Source of the DNA: Calothrix sp. PCC 6303
Lineage (GTDB): Bacteria; Cyanobacteriota; Cyanobacteriia; Cyanobacteriales; Nostocaceae
Reading direction: 5' to 3'
Length of the DNA stretch: 64,000 nucleotides
Assembly: GCF_000317435.1 (NCBI RefSeq)
Contig: NC_019751.1
Span: forward strand, 682,001 to 746,000
Shown here: piece by piece, positions 1-8,751 of the stretch
Numbering within the stretch: the first letter of the stretch is position 1
Layout: every line of letters begins with the position of its first letter
Notes under the pieces: model-generated
Told to the model about the DNA's origin: nothing
Databases searched by the model: none
Seen by the model: the letters and a program-made list of their open reading frames with translations, nothing else
Translations under genes and position numbers: made by a program

Positions 1-1842
1 GCAATTCATAAATTTGAAAATGATTCTTGTATCATTGTTCAAAGTGCGCCAGGAACAGGGAAAACTGTATGTGCAACATTGTTTGCATGTGAAGTTCACC
101 GTTCCCATAAATGGAACACAATGTTAATTGTTCCGGAAGCATTACGTCGTGATATCGCCGAATTTTCGGAAGTAAAACAAGCTTTAAAGGAGGAGGATTT
201 TTGGTTAGGAACTCTCCCCCAATGGCTAGGTAAAATTAATCCAGAGTTAAACGATCGTTTGGCTTCACCGCAGCAAGAATTGGAAGCACTCAGAAAAGCG
301 ATGAAGTTTACTCGGCAAGATGAGATTAGTAACAGTGATGTTTTGCTATATGAGGCATTTGTTTTAGATGAGGGAAATAAAACCCAAAATAAAAATGTTA
401 TGCTTCAGGCAAATACAGCCAGGTTGAACAACTTATTGAAAATTAGTAAAAAGCATTTTTATAAGGCATTATCTTGTAGAATTAGCCGTTTAGATGCAGC
501 GAATATTTTAAAAAAGACCTTAGATATTAATCCTAGTAATGCTGAATGCACTTTGTTAATTGTGGATGAGGCACAAGATTATTTATTAAGTGAACTACAA
601 GCGATTATTTCCGTGTGCAAATCTTGGGCATCTCAGGGACATAGAACCTATTTATGGTTATTGGGTGATTTAAATCAACGGATTCAACCCACTGATTTTA
701 CTTGGGGACAGCTACAAATTAAAAACTCAATTGAGTTACTCAGAAATTATCGAAATTCACGGCAAATTTTGGAATTTGCAAATCAATTTTGGGATATTGC
801 TCAGGAAATCACAATTAAGAATAAGTGTAAAGATCTCCCCTTTCCAGCAGATCCGAGTCAAGCTTTTGAAGTTGGTGAAAAAGTTCAATTATTAGAATGT
901 GCAAATAAAACTGAAGCGTTAGCATTTTTGGAAAAATTAGCAGGAGTTTGGGGAGAGGAAGATAAGCAACGTTATTTGTTGCGTGATTTAGCCAAAGCAG
1001 TCAAAGTCCTCTCTAACAAAAAACTAGAATCCCATGATAATTTGGTGATTTTGAATGTTGAACATGCCAAAGGTAGGGAATTTGAAGCTTGTGTGGCTTT
1101 TTGTTTATTTGAGGGAGTAGGAACCCCATCTTTAGAAGAAAGCTTCCAATGGTATACACTTCTAACAAGAGCGCGATCGCGTTTACTAATTGTAGCCACA
1201 TCTGCCGAGATTGAGCGTCTTGTAACCAGCGGTTATGATGTTTTGGCAAAATGCGAAAGACTTACGTCACAGCAACTTGATATTTCTCATCAAAAAGCAA
1301 TTAAATGGATTACTGAGGTTCCCAGCGATGCAGATTTGAGTCAGTTTACAGATGATGTCCAACAACGACTCCTCAAGCGCTGTCAGACAGGTTACTTATA
1401 CTGGGATACCTATTTAGCATTACAATTTGCCGGATTTGATTCACCAAAACTCTATCAGTGGGAACGGGAAGCAATCAAACTATTGCGAAAACACCCCCAT
1501 ACGCACCTTGCTAGCGAACTAGAGAAAACTCAAAATATACCTTTGCGTTGCTTATTATTACGTGCGATGCAGTCGTCATGGCAAGCTGTAGCAGAAGCTA
1601 ATAAACTGAAAAACATTGACTTTCCAACCTACGAATATCTCCTAAAAAGCATCGCTAAAGACTTGGAAGCCAAAGGTTTACCCTATGAAGCAGCCAGAGT
1701 GCGATCGCAAATTTATCCCGATAGTAATCAAAAAAATTTCCCATTTTGGCAAGAAATTAAAAATTCCCAGCAACCTCTAATTCCTTCCCTTTGTCAAGCA
1801 TTTACATCACGTCTCCACAACACTTTAGAAAATTATCAATAA
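1..1842 (+). CDS. SF1 (UvrD/Rep-like) helicase, 5'-truncated by window edge
   Basis: The reading frame is open from base 1, so the true N-terminus lies outside the window; 613 residues are visible. Walker A APGTGKT is at fragment residues 16-22. The Walker B motif DEAQD (residues 189-193) is the UvrD-type form of this box. It is followed by a motif III-like LLGDLNQR, a motif IV-like RNYRNSRQ, a motif V-like HAKGREFE and a motif VI-like LLTRARSRL. These give an ATP-dependent SF1 DNA helicase/translocase. About 180 residues after motif VI are helical and unrecognised. The next gene starts 4 bases after the stop, so the two are probably co-transcribed. Starting at the first internal TTG (79) would remove Walker A, so that start is wrong. 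The substrate and pathway (repair, restriction or defence) cannot be told from this fragment. Confidence 0.85.
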   Translation, partial: AIHKFENDSCIIVQSAPGTGKTVCATLFACEVHRSHKWNTMLIVPEALRRDIAEFSEVKQALKEEDFWLGTLPQWLGKINPELNDRLASPQQELEALRKAMKFTRQDEISNSDVLLYEAFVLDEGNKTQNKNVMLQANTARLNNLLKISKKHFYKALSCRISRLDAANILKKTLDINPSNAECTLLIVDEAQDYLLSELQAIISVCKSWASQGHRTYLWLLGDLNQRIQPTDFTWGQLQIKNSIELLRNYRNSRQILEFANQFWDIAQEITIKNKCKDLPFPADPSQAFEVGEKVQLLECANKTEALAFLEKLAGVWGEEDKQRYLLRDLAKAVKVLSNKKLESHDNLVILNVEHAKGREFEACVAFCLFEGVGTPSLEESFQWYTLLTRARSRLLIVATSAEIERLVTSGYDVLAKCERLTSQQLDISHQKAIKWITEVPSDADLSQFTDDVQQRLLKRCQTGYLYWDTYLALQFAGFDSPKLYQWEREAIKLLRKHPHTHLASELEKTQNIPLRCLLLRAMQSSWQAVAEANKLKNIDFPTYEYLLKSIAKDLEAKGLPYEAARVRSQIYPDSNQKNFPFWQEIKNSQQPLIPSLCQAFTSRLHNTLENYQ

Positions 1843-1846
1843 ATCC

Positions 1847-2629
1847 ATGAAAAATTATACAGATTTAGAGATTGCGAAGCAATTAGAAGAACTTTCGCAA
1901 ATAATTGAAAAAGGCATCACAGTCGCCAAAGAAGGTATTATTAAAAGCCAGGAAATTCAAACTATTAATCATGAGGATAGTAAAAAATTTGCTAAACTAA
2001 AAATTGATATTTTTCACATTGCTGATGAAGTCAGAAAAACATCTCAATTTATCAGTAATTCATCCTCAGATTTTGAGCAGAAAATTATCAATGCCGAAAA
2101 TATTCGAGATACTCTCACAACACAATTTACTCAGTTTGAAAATCACCAAGCTAAATTAGAAAAATTACATCAAGAACTAGTCACCATCGTCGCCAGGGTT
2201 GCTGAAGCTCAAAACCAAATTCAGCAATTTGAACAACATTTACCCGAATTCACCCAAGAACTTCCCCAACGCTTTGCGGAAATAAAACAACTAGCGTCTC
2301 AAATAGCTAGTGATAAAACTGTAATTCTCGAATTAGGACAACAAGTTGAACAACAAGCAAATCAAGTTAAGGAAGCTAGCACGAAGATTGAACAGTTACA
2401 AGAAATGATTGAGCGAATGGTGCATCAAACTGAATATCAATCATACATAACTAAATTAGAAGCCGAAAATCAAAAATTGACAAATCAAATTCAAACTAAC
2501 AAACAAGAAATTGAAAGGCTTCAGAAAAAGTTTGAGAACCAATCTAAAAAACAGCAGATATTTCAAAGTTGGTTACTAGGAATTTCCTTGATGATCGCCA
2601 CTACCCTAGTAGTTGCTATCCTGCATTAA
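1847..2629 (+). CDS. Tail-anchored coiled-coil protein
   Basis: A 260-residue protein of unrecognised family. Almost all of it is charged heptad-type sequence rich in Gln, Glu and Lys (roughly residues 60-235), predicted as long coiled coil. It ends in a single hydrophobic segment, SWLLGISLMIATTLVVAIL, with only one residue after it, so it is probably a tail-anchored membrane protein with a cytoplasmic rod. It starts 4 bases after the helicase stop, suggesting an operon and possibly a membrane tether for the helicase or its substrate; that link is inference. Its 3' end overlaps the convergent ABM-domain gene by 24 bases. No catalytic motif is visible. Confidence 0.75.
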   Translation: MKNYTDLEIAKQLEELSQIIEKGITVAKEGIIKSQEIQTINHEDSKKFAKLKIDIFHIADEVRKTSQFISNSSSDFEQKIINAENIRDTLTTQFTQFENHQAKLEKLHQELVTIVARVAEAQNQIQQFEQHLPEFTQELPQRFAEIKQLASQIASDKTVILELGQQVEQQANQVKEASTKIEQLQEMIERMVHQTEYQSYITKLEAENQKLTNQIQTNKQEIERLQKKFENQSKKQQIFQSWLLGISLMIATTLVVAILH

Positions 2630-2938
2630 AACTTCTCGATTAACTGATTTAAGTTGATATTCTCGTGATTCTAAAATTGGATATGATTTACCCATAACTT
2701 CAACAAAACTAGTCTCAGTCAGGGTCAAGTCATCAAGAGGAATGGCTTTCCACTGTTCACGGGTTTCCCAATATATAACTAAAGTTAACTCTTCAGGCAT
2801 TTCTGAGTTAACCCATATTTCTTTACTTAAAAAACCTGGATATTTTGCTAGTGTCGCTGTCCAGATTTCTGCATCTTTTTGAAGATATTCTTCTTGTTCT
2901 GACAAAGGAACCTTAAACTTTAGTAGCTCGATCACCAT
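2606..2938 (-). CDS. ABM-type (TIGR03792-like) dimeric alpha/beta barrel protein
   Basis: A 110-residue protein beginning MVIELLKFKVP. The pattern of a short beta strand, a helix with polar face (EQEEYLQKDAEIW), then PGFLSKEIWVN and LTLVIYWETREQWKAIP is that of antibiotic-biosynthesis-monooxygenase-like barrels. It matches my memory of the cyanobacterial TIGR03792 family. Members of this fold act as small monooxygenases, heme-degrading enzymes or ligand binders; no specific activity can be assigned here. The gene converges on the coiled-coil gene and their 3' ends overlap by 24 bases, so the transcripts are antisense to each other at the tails. Confidence 0.7.
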   Translation of the reverse strand: MVIELLKFKVPLSEQEEYLQKDAEIWTATLAKYPGFLSKEIWVNSEMPEELTLVIYWETREQWKAIPLDDLTLTETSFVEVMGKSYPILESREYQLKSVNREVLMQDSNY

Positions 2939-2993
2939 AAGCTGAAAGTAATTATATTAACTTTTCTGAATTATACTATTTTGGGGAACATAA

Positions 2994-3179
2994 ATTACCG
3001 TTCTAGATCAATTATTATCTTCCAGAAAGGGAAAAACGATAATTTTAATCAGCCATCGTCCCCAACTAATTAAGCGAGGTAACTGGATTGTTTTGCTAGA
3101 AAAAGGTAAGGTAAAGTTGCAAGGCTCTATCACAGAATTACAGATGGAACCTGGAGAACATCTGCAATTTTTCAGTTAA
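2994..3179 (+). pseudogene. C-terminal remnant of a type I secretion-type ABC transporter
   Basis: After an in-frame stop at 2991-2993 there is a frame without start codon that reads VLDQLLSSRKGKTIILISHR, then RGNWIVLLEKGKVKLQGS and PGEHLQFF, ending in TAA at 3177-3179. ILISHR is the H-loop (switch) region of ABC ATPases, and the WIVLL-x-KG-x-x-K-x-x-G tail resembles the end of cyanobacterial peptidase/export ABC transporters. No Walker A, signature motif or membrane domain lies upstream, so only about 60 codons of a much longer gene survive. It is a decayed fragment, too short to function, and sits just before the YdcF-type gene. Confidence 0.6.
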
Positions 3180-3188
3180 TTTTGAATT

Positions 3189-3980
3189 ATGTTTTTATAT
3201 TTATCTAAGTTATTACCGCTTTTTCTGTACCCTTTGGGGTTGGCTTGTGTGCTGCTGGTGGTGGGATTGATATTTTTGCGGAAACGTCCGCGAGTTACGG
3301 CTTGGTGTATGGGTTTAGCCCTGATTTTTTTGCTGTTGAGTAGCAATGGTTGGGTGACGCGTTACTTTGTGCGATCGCTTGAATGGCAGAATATACCTGT
3401 GGTGGAATTACCCAAGGCTGAAGCGATTGTTGTCTTGGGTGGTGCCACTCGTTCGGCGTTACCTCCCCGCCCTGGTGTAGACTTATCGGAAGCAGGCGAT
3501 CGCGTAATCTACGCAGCTCAACTTTTCCGTCAAAATAAAGCCCCTAAAATTGTTCTCAGTGGTGGCAGAATTGATTGGCGAGGTAAGGGTACGGCAGAAT
3601 CTCAAGATATGGCAGATATACTTATATCACTTGGTATCCCTAAAGAGGCAATTCTGCAAGATCCAGAATCCTTTAATACCTTTGAAAATGCTGTTAATAC
3701 TCGAAAAATTCTCGAAAAGAATAATATTAAAAAGGTAATATTAGTTACATCTGCTATTCACATGCCGCGATCGCTATTGATTTTTAAGCAGCAAAAAATC
3801 GATGTAATTCCCGCACCAACGGATTTTTTGATCAGTTATGGTGAATTAGAGGAACTCAGCAGTACCCCAAAATCAGCTATCCTCAATTTGTTGCCCGAAA
3901 GTAGCAACTTAGAGAAGTTCACCAGTGCGTTGAAAGAGTATATTGGTATTGTTGTGTATCGTTTGAAGGGTTGGCTGTAG
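3189..3980 (+). CDS. YdcF/SanA/ElyC-type DUF218 membrane protein
   Basis: A 263-residue protein with two N-terminal membrane segments (about residues 6-28 and 36-56). A DUF218 domain follows, recognised by EAIVVLGGATR, IVLSGGRI, ESQDMADILISLGIP, ESFNTFENA and VILVTSAIHMPRS. In E. coli the relatives ElyC and SanA act at the envelope in peptidoglycan or lipid-carrier metabolism and in the permeability barrier. A similar envelope role is inferred here. No clear Shine-Dalgarno sequence precedes the ATG. The gene is followed by a run of heptamer repeats and appears to be transcribed alone. Confidence 0.8.
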   Translation: MFLYLSKLLPLFLYPLGLACVLLVVGLIFLRKRPRVTAWCMGLALIFLLLSSNGWVTRYFVRSLEWQNIPVVELPKAEAIVVLGGATRSALPPRPGVDLSEAGDRVIYAAQLFRQNKAPKIVLSGGRIDWRGKGTAESQDMADILISLGIPKEAILQDPESFNTFENAVNTRKILEKNNIKKVILVTSAIHMPRSLLIFKQQKIDVIPAPTDFLISYGELEELSSTPKSAILNLLPESSNLEKFTSALKEYIGIVVYRLKGWL

Positions 3981-3982
3981 AT

Positions 3983-4052
3983 AATCAGTTACCAATTATC
4001 AGTTACCAGTTATCAGTTATCAGTTACCAGTTATCAGGTATCAGTTATCAGC
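3983..4052 (+). repeat. Short tandem repeat (heptamer ATCAGTT/ACCAGTT)
   Basis: Roughly ten tandem heptamers alternate between ATCAGTT and ACCAGTT or close variants. This is the style of short tandemly repeated sequences common between genes in filamentous cyanobacteria. It lies directly after the DUF218 gene. A second heptamer run (CTGTTCC) follows at about 4094-4119 and recurs at 57979-58000. Confidence 0.8.
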
Positions 4053-4139
4053 TTGAATAAAACGGAGTCCTTGTTTTATCAGGTATATTAGTTTCCCTGT
4101 TTACTGTTCCCTGTTCCCTATTCTTTCCCCATAAAACTA

Positions 4140-4361
4140 ATGTCTAAAGATTTACCCTATATTATTCCTTCACCACAGGCAGAAGTTCAAGAAGTTTTTG
4201 CTGCGGCGCAAGTTACTAGAGAATTTTATGATGAAATTGGGTTACGTTCAGAGAATAAGCGTTACTGTATCTGGTATCGAGACACATCTGCACGTCACAA
4301 TCAAGAGTTAGAAAAAATGCGCGGCGAATTTAATCTTTTTGCCTGGTTTCGCCGCCGATAA
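4140..4361 (+). CDS. Conserved small hypothetical protein
   Basis: A 73-residue protein, MSKDLPYIIPSPQAEVQEVF, with a helical acidic N-terminal half and a basic, aromatic C-terminus ending in FAWFRRR. I do not recognise a functional family. It has no signal peptide, membrane segment or cysteine pair. It looks like the small conserved proteins that accompany cyanobacterial genomes rather than a shadow reading, because its codon use is ordinary and nothing better lies on either strand. It converges with ftrV, 18 bases away. Confidence 0.5.
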   Translation: MSKDLPYIIPSPQAEVQEVFAAAQVTREFYDEIGLRSENKRYCIWYRDTSARHNQELEKMRGEFNLFAWFRRR

Positions 4362-4379
4362 AAGTGGTTATAAACTAAA

Positions 4380-4610
4380 TTAAATTATTTCTAGTTCATT
4401 TTCACGCAAATGGGCACGAAATTTTTTACCAATTTGGGGGAATTGTACCAAAATGGGAAAATTAGCACTCACAGGTCTACCATGCCACTGGGTGACAATA
4501 TCTACCACTTCCCCTTCGATATCTTTGAGATCAAAACCTTGACCACGATGTCCAGGATGATGGTAAATAATAACCGATTCTTTGACGCGGATGCGATCGC
4601 CTGCTTTCAT
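4380..4610 (-). CDS. ftrV: Ferredoxin-thioredoxin reductase, variable chain
   Basis: The variable (alpha) subunit of ferredoxin-thioredoxin reductase, partner of the catalytic Fe-S beta chain in passing electrons from photosystem I-reduced ferredoxin to thioredoxin. The SH3-like barrel is clear from KAGDRIRVKESV, YHHPGHRGQGFD, GEVVDIVTQWHGRPVSANFP and FRAHLRENELEII. I chose the ATG at 4610 (76 residues), preceded by AAAGGTGAT, because it gives the usual family length. An upstream in-frame ATG at 4661 would add 17 residues and cannot be excluded. The catalytic subunit is not in the window. Confidence 0.9.
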   Translation of the reverse strand: MKAGDRIRVKESVIIYHHPGHRGQGFDLKDIEGEVVDIVTQWHGRPVSANFPILVQFPQIGKKFRAHLRENELEII

Positions 4611-4945
4611 ATCACCTTTTAAACCTAGCTTTTGTTCTTGCACAAGTGTTTCCACACCCATCTCTCTTTTAAAGATATAATCTTTTATCTTGACTCTAGA
4701 TGGTGATGTTGGTCAATAAAATTAGAAAATTAAAGGGAACAGGGAATGGGAAACTCAGAAACCAGGTTTTAGCACCTTGGTAAACAAACTATAGAACACC
4801 AAAAACCCAAACAAATCTGGTTTCAGACGCAAACAAGTGAACTCGCAGCAACCTCAAACGATGCTGGGTTAAGGACTATCGTCCGTAACATACCCTACAA
4901 ATTGAACATTTTTGACCAGTAAAAACCGGATTTTTTGGAGAATTC

Positions 4946-6892
4946 CTAATTCTTAGGGCAAATTTTCTGTAATCCTTGGGGAAGGCGATCGCAAGCTTTA
5001 CCAAACGTTGTAGGATTATATCGCCACCAAGTAAATAATCCTAATCCTAATCCCGCACTCAGGAGAAATAATAGTCCTAACAGCCAAATTAAAGCTGAAA
5101 GACGTTTTTTCTTGGCTTTAACTGGTTTCGCTTCTGATTCAGAATTTTCGCTGTCGAGTTCCAAATCCAAGTCTAAATCTAAAGGTAGTTGGATACTTTC
5201 AGAAAACTCTGATTCCTCAGCTTCTAATGTTGCTTCCCCAGGTGTTTCTAATATTTCCGGGGAAAACTCCACAGGTGTTGAGGTAATGATGGATTCTGGT
5301 GAAACACGGCAGTGAGTCAAAACTAAGGAGATGTTATCATGTCCATTCTTTTGATTTGCTAGTTTGATCCAAGCGTAGACAGCTTCCTCAACATGCATTT
5401 CCCCATCCAAAACAGGTAATGCAAAATCTTTCCAGCTTTGTTCAACCAGGAAGCGATCGCTTAAACCATCCGAGCATAGCAGTAATAAGCCATCTTCTTC
5501 AATTATGAGTCGTTGTACTGTTGGACGTAAGTTTTCTCCTTGTTTGGTACCTAAAGCTTGGGTTAGGGCTGTTGCATCACGACGTTGTTTTGCTTGATGA
5601 TATAAGCTTCTACCCAAACAAACTTCACGGGCAATCACATCATCATCTAAGGTTAATAGGCGGCAATATTCACGGGTAATCCAATATGCGCGACTATCCC
5701 CAATATTGGCAATGTAAAGTTCGTGGGCATTTTCAGCATCCCATCCTGCAACCGTCTGCACCTGCTGCGGCACCTGTACGGCTACCAACATCGTGGTGCC
5801 CATCCGCTGTGTACCTTCCCGCTTCTGTTCGTTGTTAGCGTTGCAAATCACGTTATTCACGATTCGTAAGCTAGCTGCTAGTTGTTGCTGTAACAACTCT
5901 GGGGAAACTAGTTCCTGTTGTCCACTAACTTCTGTAAGTAAAGCCTTAATTTGTAACTTAACTGACTGTACACCTAACTTACTGGCAACTTCCCCTCCTT
6001 CATGTCCACCAATGCCATCACAAACAATTGATACCCGTGGTAATAAAGGGTCATCAATGCAATCTTCCCCTGTGGGGAAACATGCATCTTCGTTATGTTC
6101 CAGTTCAGCACCGATATCTGTTGCCCCTGCTACATTTAGCCTCAGTGGTAACTCTGCGGATGCTGCCAATAATAACCGATTGATTTGACTACGTATATCG
6201 GCGAATTTAACTAATGGATCTCGCATTTGCCCGACAATGCTTGTCAACTGTTCAGCAATACTCGGTTGTGCTTGGGATATGAGATTTTCCCAAGATTCTC
6301 CTAATTTTTGAATGGAAGTATTATCTTGATTATTAGTAAGTTCTAAAAGTCGGACAAAGCAACCTTGAACACGCAAATTTTCCGCTAATAACAAACTACC
6401 ATTTACACCAAATTTTTCTAACTTCTCCCATAGTTGCAGAATTTGCCATAACCAATAAATTTGTCTAACTGGAGTTGCTTGTTTCCAAGCATTACTAATT
6501 GCTGGATACAAATTACCAGTTTCATCAATGGGGACGTTTTCTAAGAGAAGAATATCGTGAGAGTCTTTTAAACTTAGGTATCCATAGATTTGTGGCAAAT
6601 GGAGTATTTCCTGAGAACACCGCAAATAAGTTATCATACTACTGGATAACTCTGTAGGAATTTCTGGTAATTTTGCCGGTTTAGTATCTAACCAAATTTG
6701 CTGTTTAATAACTTCGTATCGATCATTGATAATTTCCCCTGCTTCCAGCTTTTGAATATTCGGATGTACAGACCAAAGATAACGATGAATTAACGGAGTT
6801 TGACAGTTGGAACAAACTTGATTTTCGGCAGCATTAATAGGATGAGAGCAATTTGGATTTGGGCAATAAATTATTTTTTGAGTGGCAATCAT
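4946..6892 (-). CDS. Membrane-anchored PP2C-type Ser/Thr phosphatase with zinc ribbon and kinase-like N-terminus
   Basis: A 648-residue protein. Residues 9-34 hold a zinc ribbon (CPNPNC ... CSNC). The next 190 residues have kinase-like features without catalytic residues: DRYEVIKQQIW at the start, ILLLENVPID where a hinge would fall, and GSLLLAENLRVQG...VRLLEL where the catalytic and Mg loops would be. A full PP2C domain follows (about 258-500) with NEDA, CDGIGGHEGG, IGDSRAYW, CSDGLSD and GHDNISL, which keep the metal-binding aspartates. After an acidic linker there is one C-terminal membrane segment (LIWLLGLLFLLSAGLGLGLF). It should dephosphorylate Ser/Thr-phosphoproteins at the membrane. 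The pseudokinase reading is inference. Confidence 0.85.
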   Translation of the reverse strand: MIATQKIIYCPNPNCSHPINAAENQVCSNCQTPLIHRYLWSVHPNIQKLEAGEIINDRYEVIKQQIWLDTKPAKLPEIPTELSSSMITYLRCSQEILHLPQIYGYLSLKDSHDILLLENVPIDETGNLYPAISNAWKQATPVRQIYWLWQILQLWEKLEKFGVNGSLLLAENLRVQGCFVRLLELTNNQDNTSIQKLGESWENLISQAQPSIAEQLTSIVGQMRDPLVKFADIRSQINRLLLAASAELPLRLNVAGATDIGAELEHNEDACFPTGEDCIDDPLLPRVSIVCDGIGGHEGGEVASKLGVQSVKLQIKALLTEVSGQQELVSPELLQQQLAASLRIVNNVICNANNEQKREGTQRMGTTMLVAVQVPQQVQTVAGWDAENAHELYIANIGDSRAYWITREYCRLLTLDDDVIAREVCLGRSLYHQAKQRRDATALTQALGTKQGENLRPTVQRLIIEEDGLLLLCSDGLSDRFLVEQSWKDFALPVLDGEMHVEEAVYAWIKLANQKNGHDNISLVLTHCRVSPESIITSTPVEFSPEILETPGEATLEAEESEFSESIQLPLDLDLDLELDSENSESEAKPVKAKKKRLSALIWLLGLLFLLSAGLGLGLFTWWRYNPTTFGKACDRLPQGLQKICPKN

Positions 6893-7195
6893 AGTTAGTA
6901 ACTAAAATTAGAAAATTAAGCTTAATTTAGCAGTAGTTAGAGAATAAAAGTCATGTAGTGATTTCAGATTCCAGAATTAGAACCCAGAATTCTGGGATGG
7001 GAAGCCATTACACCTCACCATCAGCGAAAAATTCTACAATAGAATTAGATTCCACAGTTTTGTAGCTGAATAATCTGATAATTATGGTAAAAAATCAGTA
7101 CAAATACTAATTCCAGATATCGGGAAATAGGTAATACCTGAGTGTATCTAAGCATAGAATTGTAATTAACGGAATGTAGTCTAGAGAAAAAGCCA
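6893..7195. other. Intergenic region between divergent PP2C and NfeD genes
   Basis: About 300 AT-rich bases between divergently transcribed genes, so it should hold both promoters. The only structure I noticed is a small hairpin-like AGAATTAGAACCCAGAATTCT near 6973-6993. No coding potential beyond short shadow frames was found. Confidence 0.4.
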
Positions 7196-7624
7196 ATGTC
7201 AAGTACATCAGTCATTTGGTTAATCATCGGAGCAAGTTTATGTTTAGCCGAACTTGTCTTTCCGACTGCATTTATTGCATTAATGATGGGGATCAGTGCT
7301 TTGATTGTCGCTTTAATAACAGCAGTCTTACCAAAACTTTGGTTACAAGCTGTTGTTTGGCTTTTGATTTCAACTGCGCTAGTGTGGATTTCGAGAAGAT
7401 TTGTCCCATCATCTCGTCGTCACTCAAAATTTAAAGATGCAACTGTAGGGGAAACCTTGACAGAAATTCCCGCAGGTAAAGCGGGGAGAGTGATTTACGA
7501 AGGTAATTCTTGGCGAGCAAAATGCGACGATGAGAAATTAGCGATCGCATCTCATCAGGAAGTATACATAGTTCGTCGAGAAGGCACAACTTTAATTGTG
7601 ATGCCAGAAAATTTATTACGTTAA
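7196..7624 (+). CDS. NfeD-family membrane protein (short form)
   Basis: A 142-residue protein with tightly packed N-terminal hydrophobic helices (about residues 5-66) and a C-terminal OB-fold: [25 protein letters not shown] and [15 protein letters not shown]. This is the short NfeD type, which lacks the ClpP-like protease domain of long NfeD proteins. Short NfeDs partner with SPFH/stomatin proteins in membrane microdomains, and the next gene is exactly such a protein, 49 bases downstream. The two are very probably one operon. Confidence 0.88.
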   Translation: MSSTSVIWLIIGASLCLAELVFPTAFIALMMGISALIVALITAVLPKLWLQAVVWLLISTALVWISRRFVPSSRRHSKFKDATVGETLTEIPAGKAGRVIYEGNSWRAKCDDEKLAIASHQEVYIVRREGTTLIVMPENLLR

Positions 7625-7673
7625 TATTTGCTTAACAATTCAACATTCACAATCGAATAATTTGGAGATGGTT

Positions 7674-8621
7674 ATGGAAGGCTTTTCTTTTCTGATTGCC
7701 CTAATTCTCGGTGGTTCAGCTTTAGCCACCTCTGTAAAAGTCATCAACCAAGGAGACGAAGCCCTTGTAGAGCGTCTTGGTAGTTATAATAAAAAACTGG
7801 AACCCGGATTAAGTGTTATTATTCCTTTTCTCGATCGCATTGTCTATAAACAAACCATCCGCGAAAAAGTATTAGATATTCCCCCACAACAATGTATCAC
7901 CCGCGACAACGTTTCTATTAGTGCTGATGCTGTGGTTTATTGGCGGATTGTAGATATGGAAAAAGCTTACTATAAAGTGGAAAACCTTCAATCTGCCATG
8001 ACAAACATGGTATTGACCCAAATTAGGGCAGAAATGGGACAATTAGAGCTAGATGAAACCTTTACTGCTCGTTCCAAAATCAACGAGACGCTACTGCGAG
8101 AACTAGATGAATCTACTGACCCTTGGGGTGTTAAAGTTACGAGAGTAGAATTGCGTGATATTGTTCCCTCCCAAGCAGTACGTGAATCAATGGAACTGCA
8201 AATGTCCGCAGAACGCCGTAAACGAGCAGCCATCTTAACATCCGAAGGGGAAAGGGAATCAGCCGTCAACAGCGCTCGTGGTAAAGCAGAAGCCCAAATC
8301 CTGGATGCTGAAGCTAGACAAAAATCAGTCATCTTAGCAGCCGAAGCCGAACAAAAAGCCATCGTTCTCAAAGCACAAGCCGAACGACAACAACAGGTTC
8401 TCAAGTCACAAGCGATCGCTGAATCTGCTGACATCATTGCCCAAAGGATGAATGCTAGTCCAGATACAAAATCAGCTTTGCAAGTTCTCCTAGCTTTAGG
8501 CTACATAGATATGGGTTCAGCTATTGGTAAAAGCGACAGCAGCAAAGTTATGTTTATGGATCCCCGGACAATTCCCGCGACAATCGAGGGAATGCGCTCA
8601 ATTATTGACGGAAAAGCTTAA
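7674..8621 (+). CDS. SPFH/Band-7 (paraslipin, QmcA-like) membrane protein
   Basis: A 315-residue stomatin-like protein: an N-terminal membrane anchor ([18 protein letters not shown]), then the Band-7 domain with [40 protein letters not shown] and [14 protein letters not shown] long Ala/Glu-rich coiled coil follows ([17 protein letters not shown] to RQQQVLKS), the oligomerisation rod of this family. The start is taken as the ATG at 7674 because GGAG at 7664-7667 is 6 bases ahead of it; an ATG at 7668 directly abuts the GGAG. It is expected to scaffold membrane domains together with the adjacent NfeD protein. Confidence 0.9.
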   Translation: MEGFSFLIALILGGSALATSVKVINQGDEALVERLGSYNKKLEPGLSVIIPFLDRIVYKQTIREKVLDIPPQQCITRDNVSISADAVVYWRIVDMEKAYYKVENLQSAMTNMVLTQIRAEMGQLELDETFTARSKINETLLRELDESTDPWGVKVTRVELRDIVPSQAVRESMELQMSAERRKRAAILTSEGERESAVNSARGKAEAQILDAEARQKSVILAAEAEQKAIVLKAQAERQQQVLKSQAIAESADIIAQRMNASPDTKSALQVLLALGYIDMGSAIGKSDSSKVMFMDPRTIPATIEGMRSIIDGKA

Positions 8622-8751
8622 TTATCCAAGTTTGTTTGCTCATGCGATCGCATAATAATTTTTAACATTGTTACGAGTCACTTTGCTTTTCTTAAGATTT
8701 CTTAGTTAAAATGTAATAAAAATACATATTTAATTTAGGAAGGTATGCTCA

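Noticed and set aside
3983-4052. Possible CRISPR array
   Set aside because: The units are 7-base tandem heptamers with no spacers.
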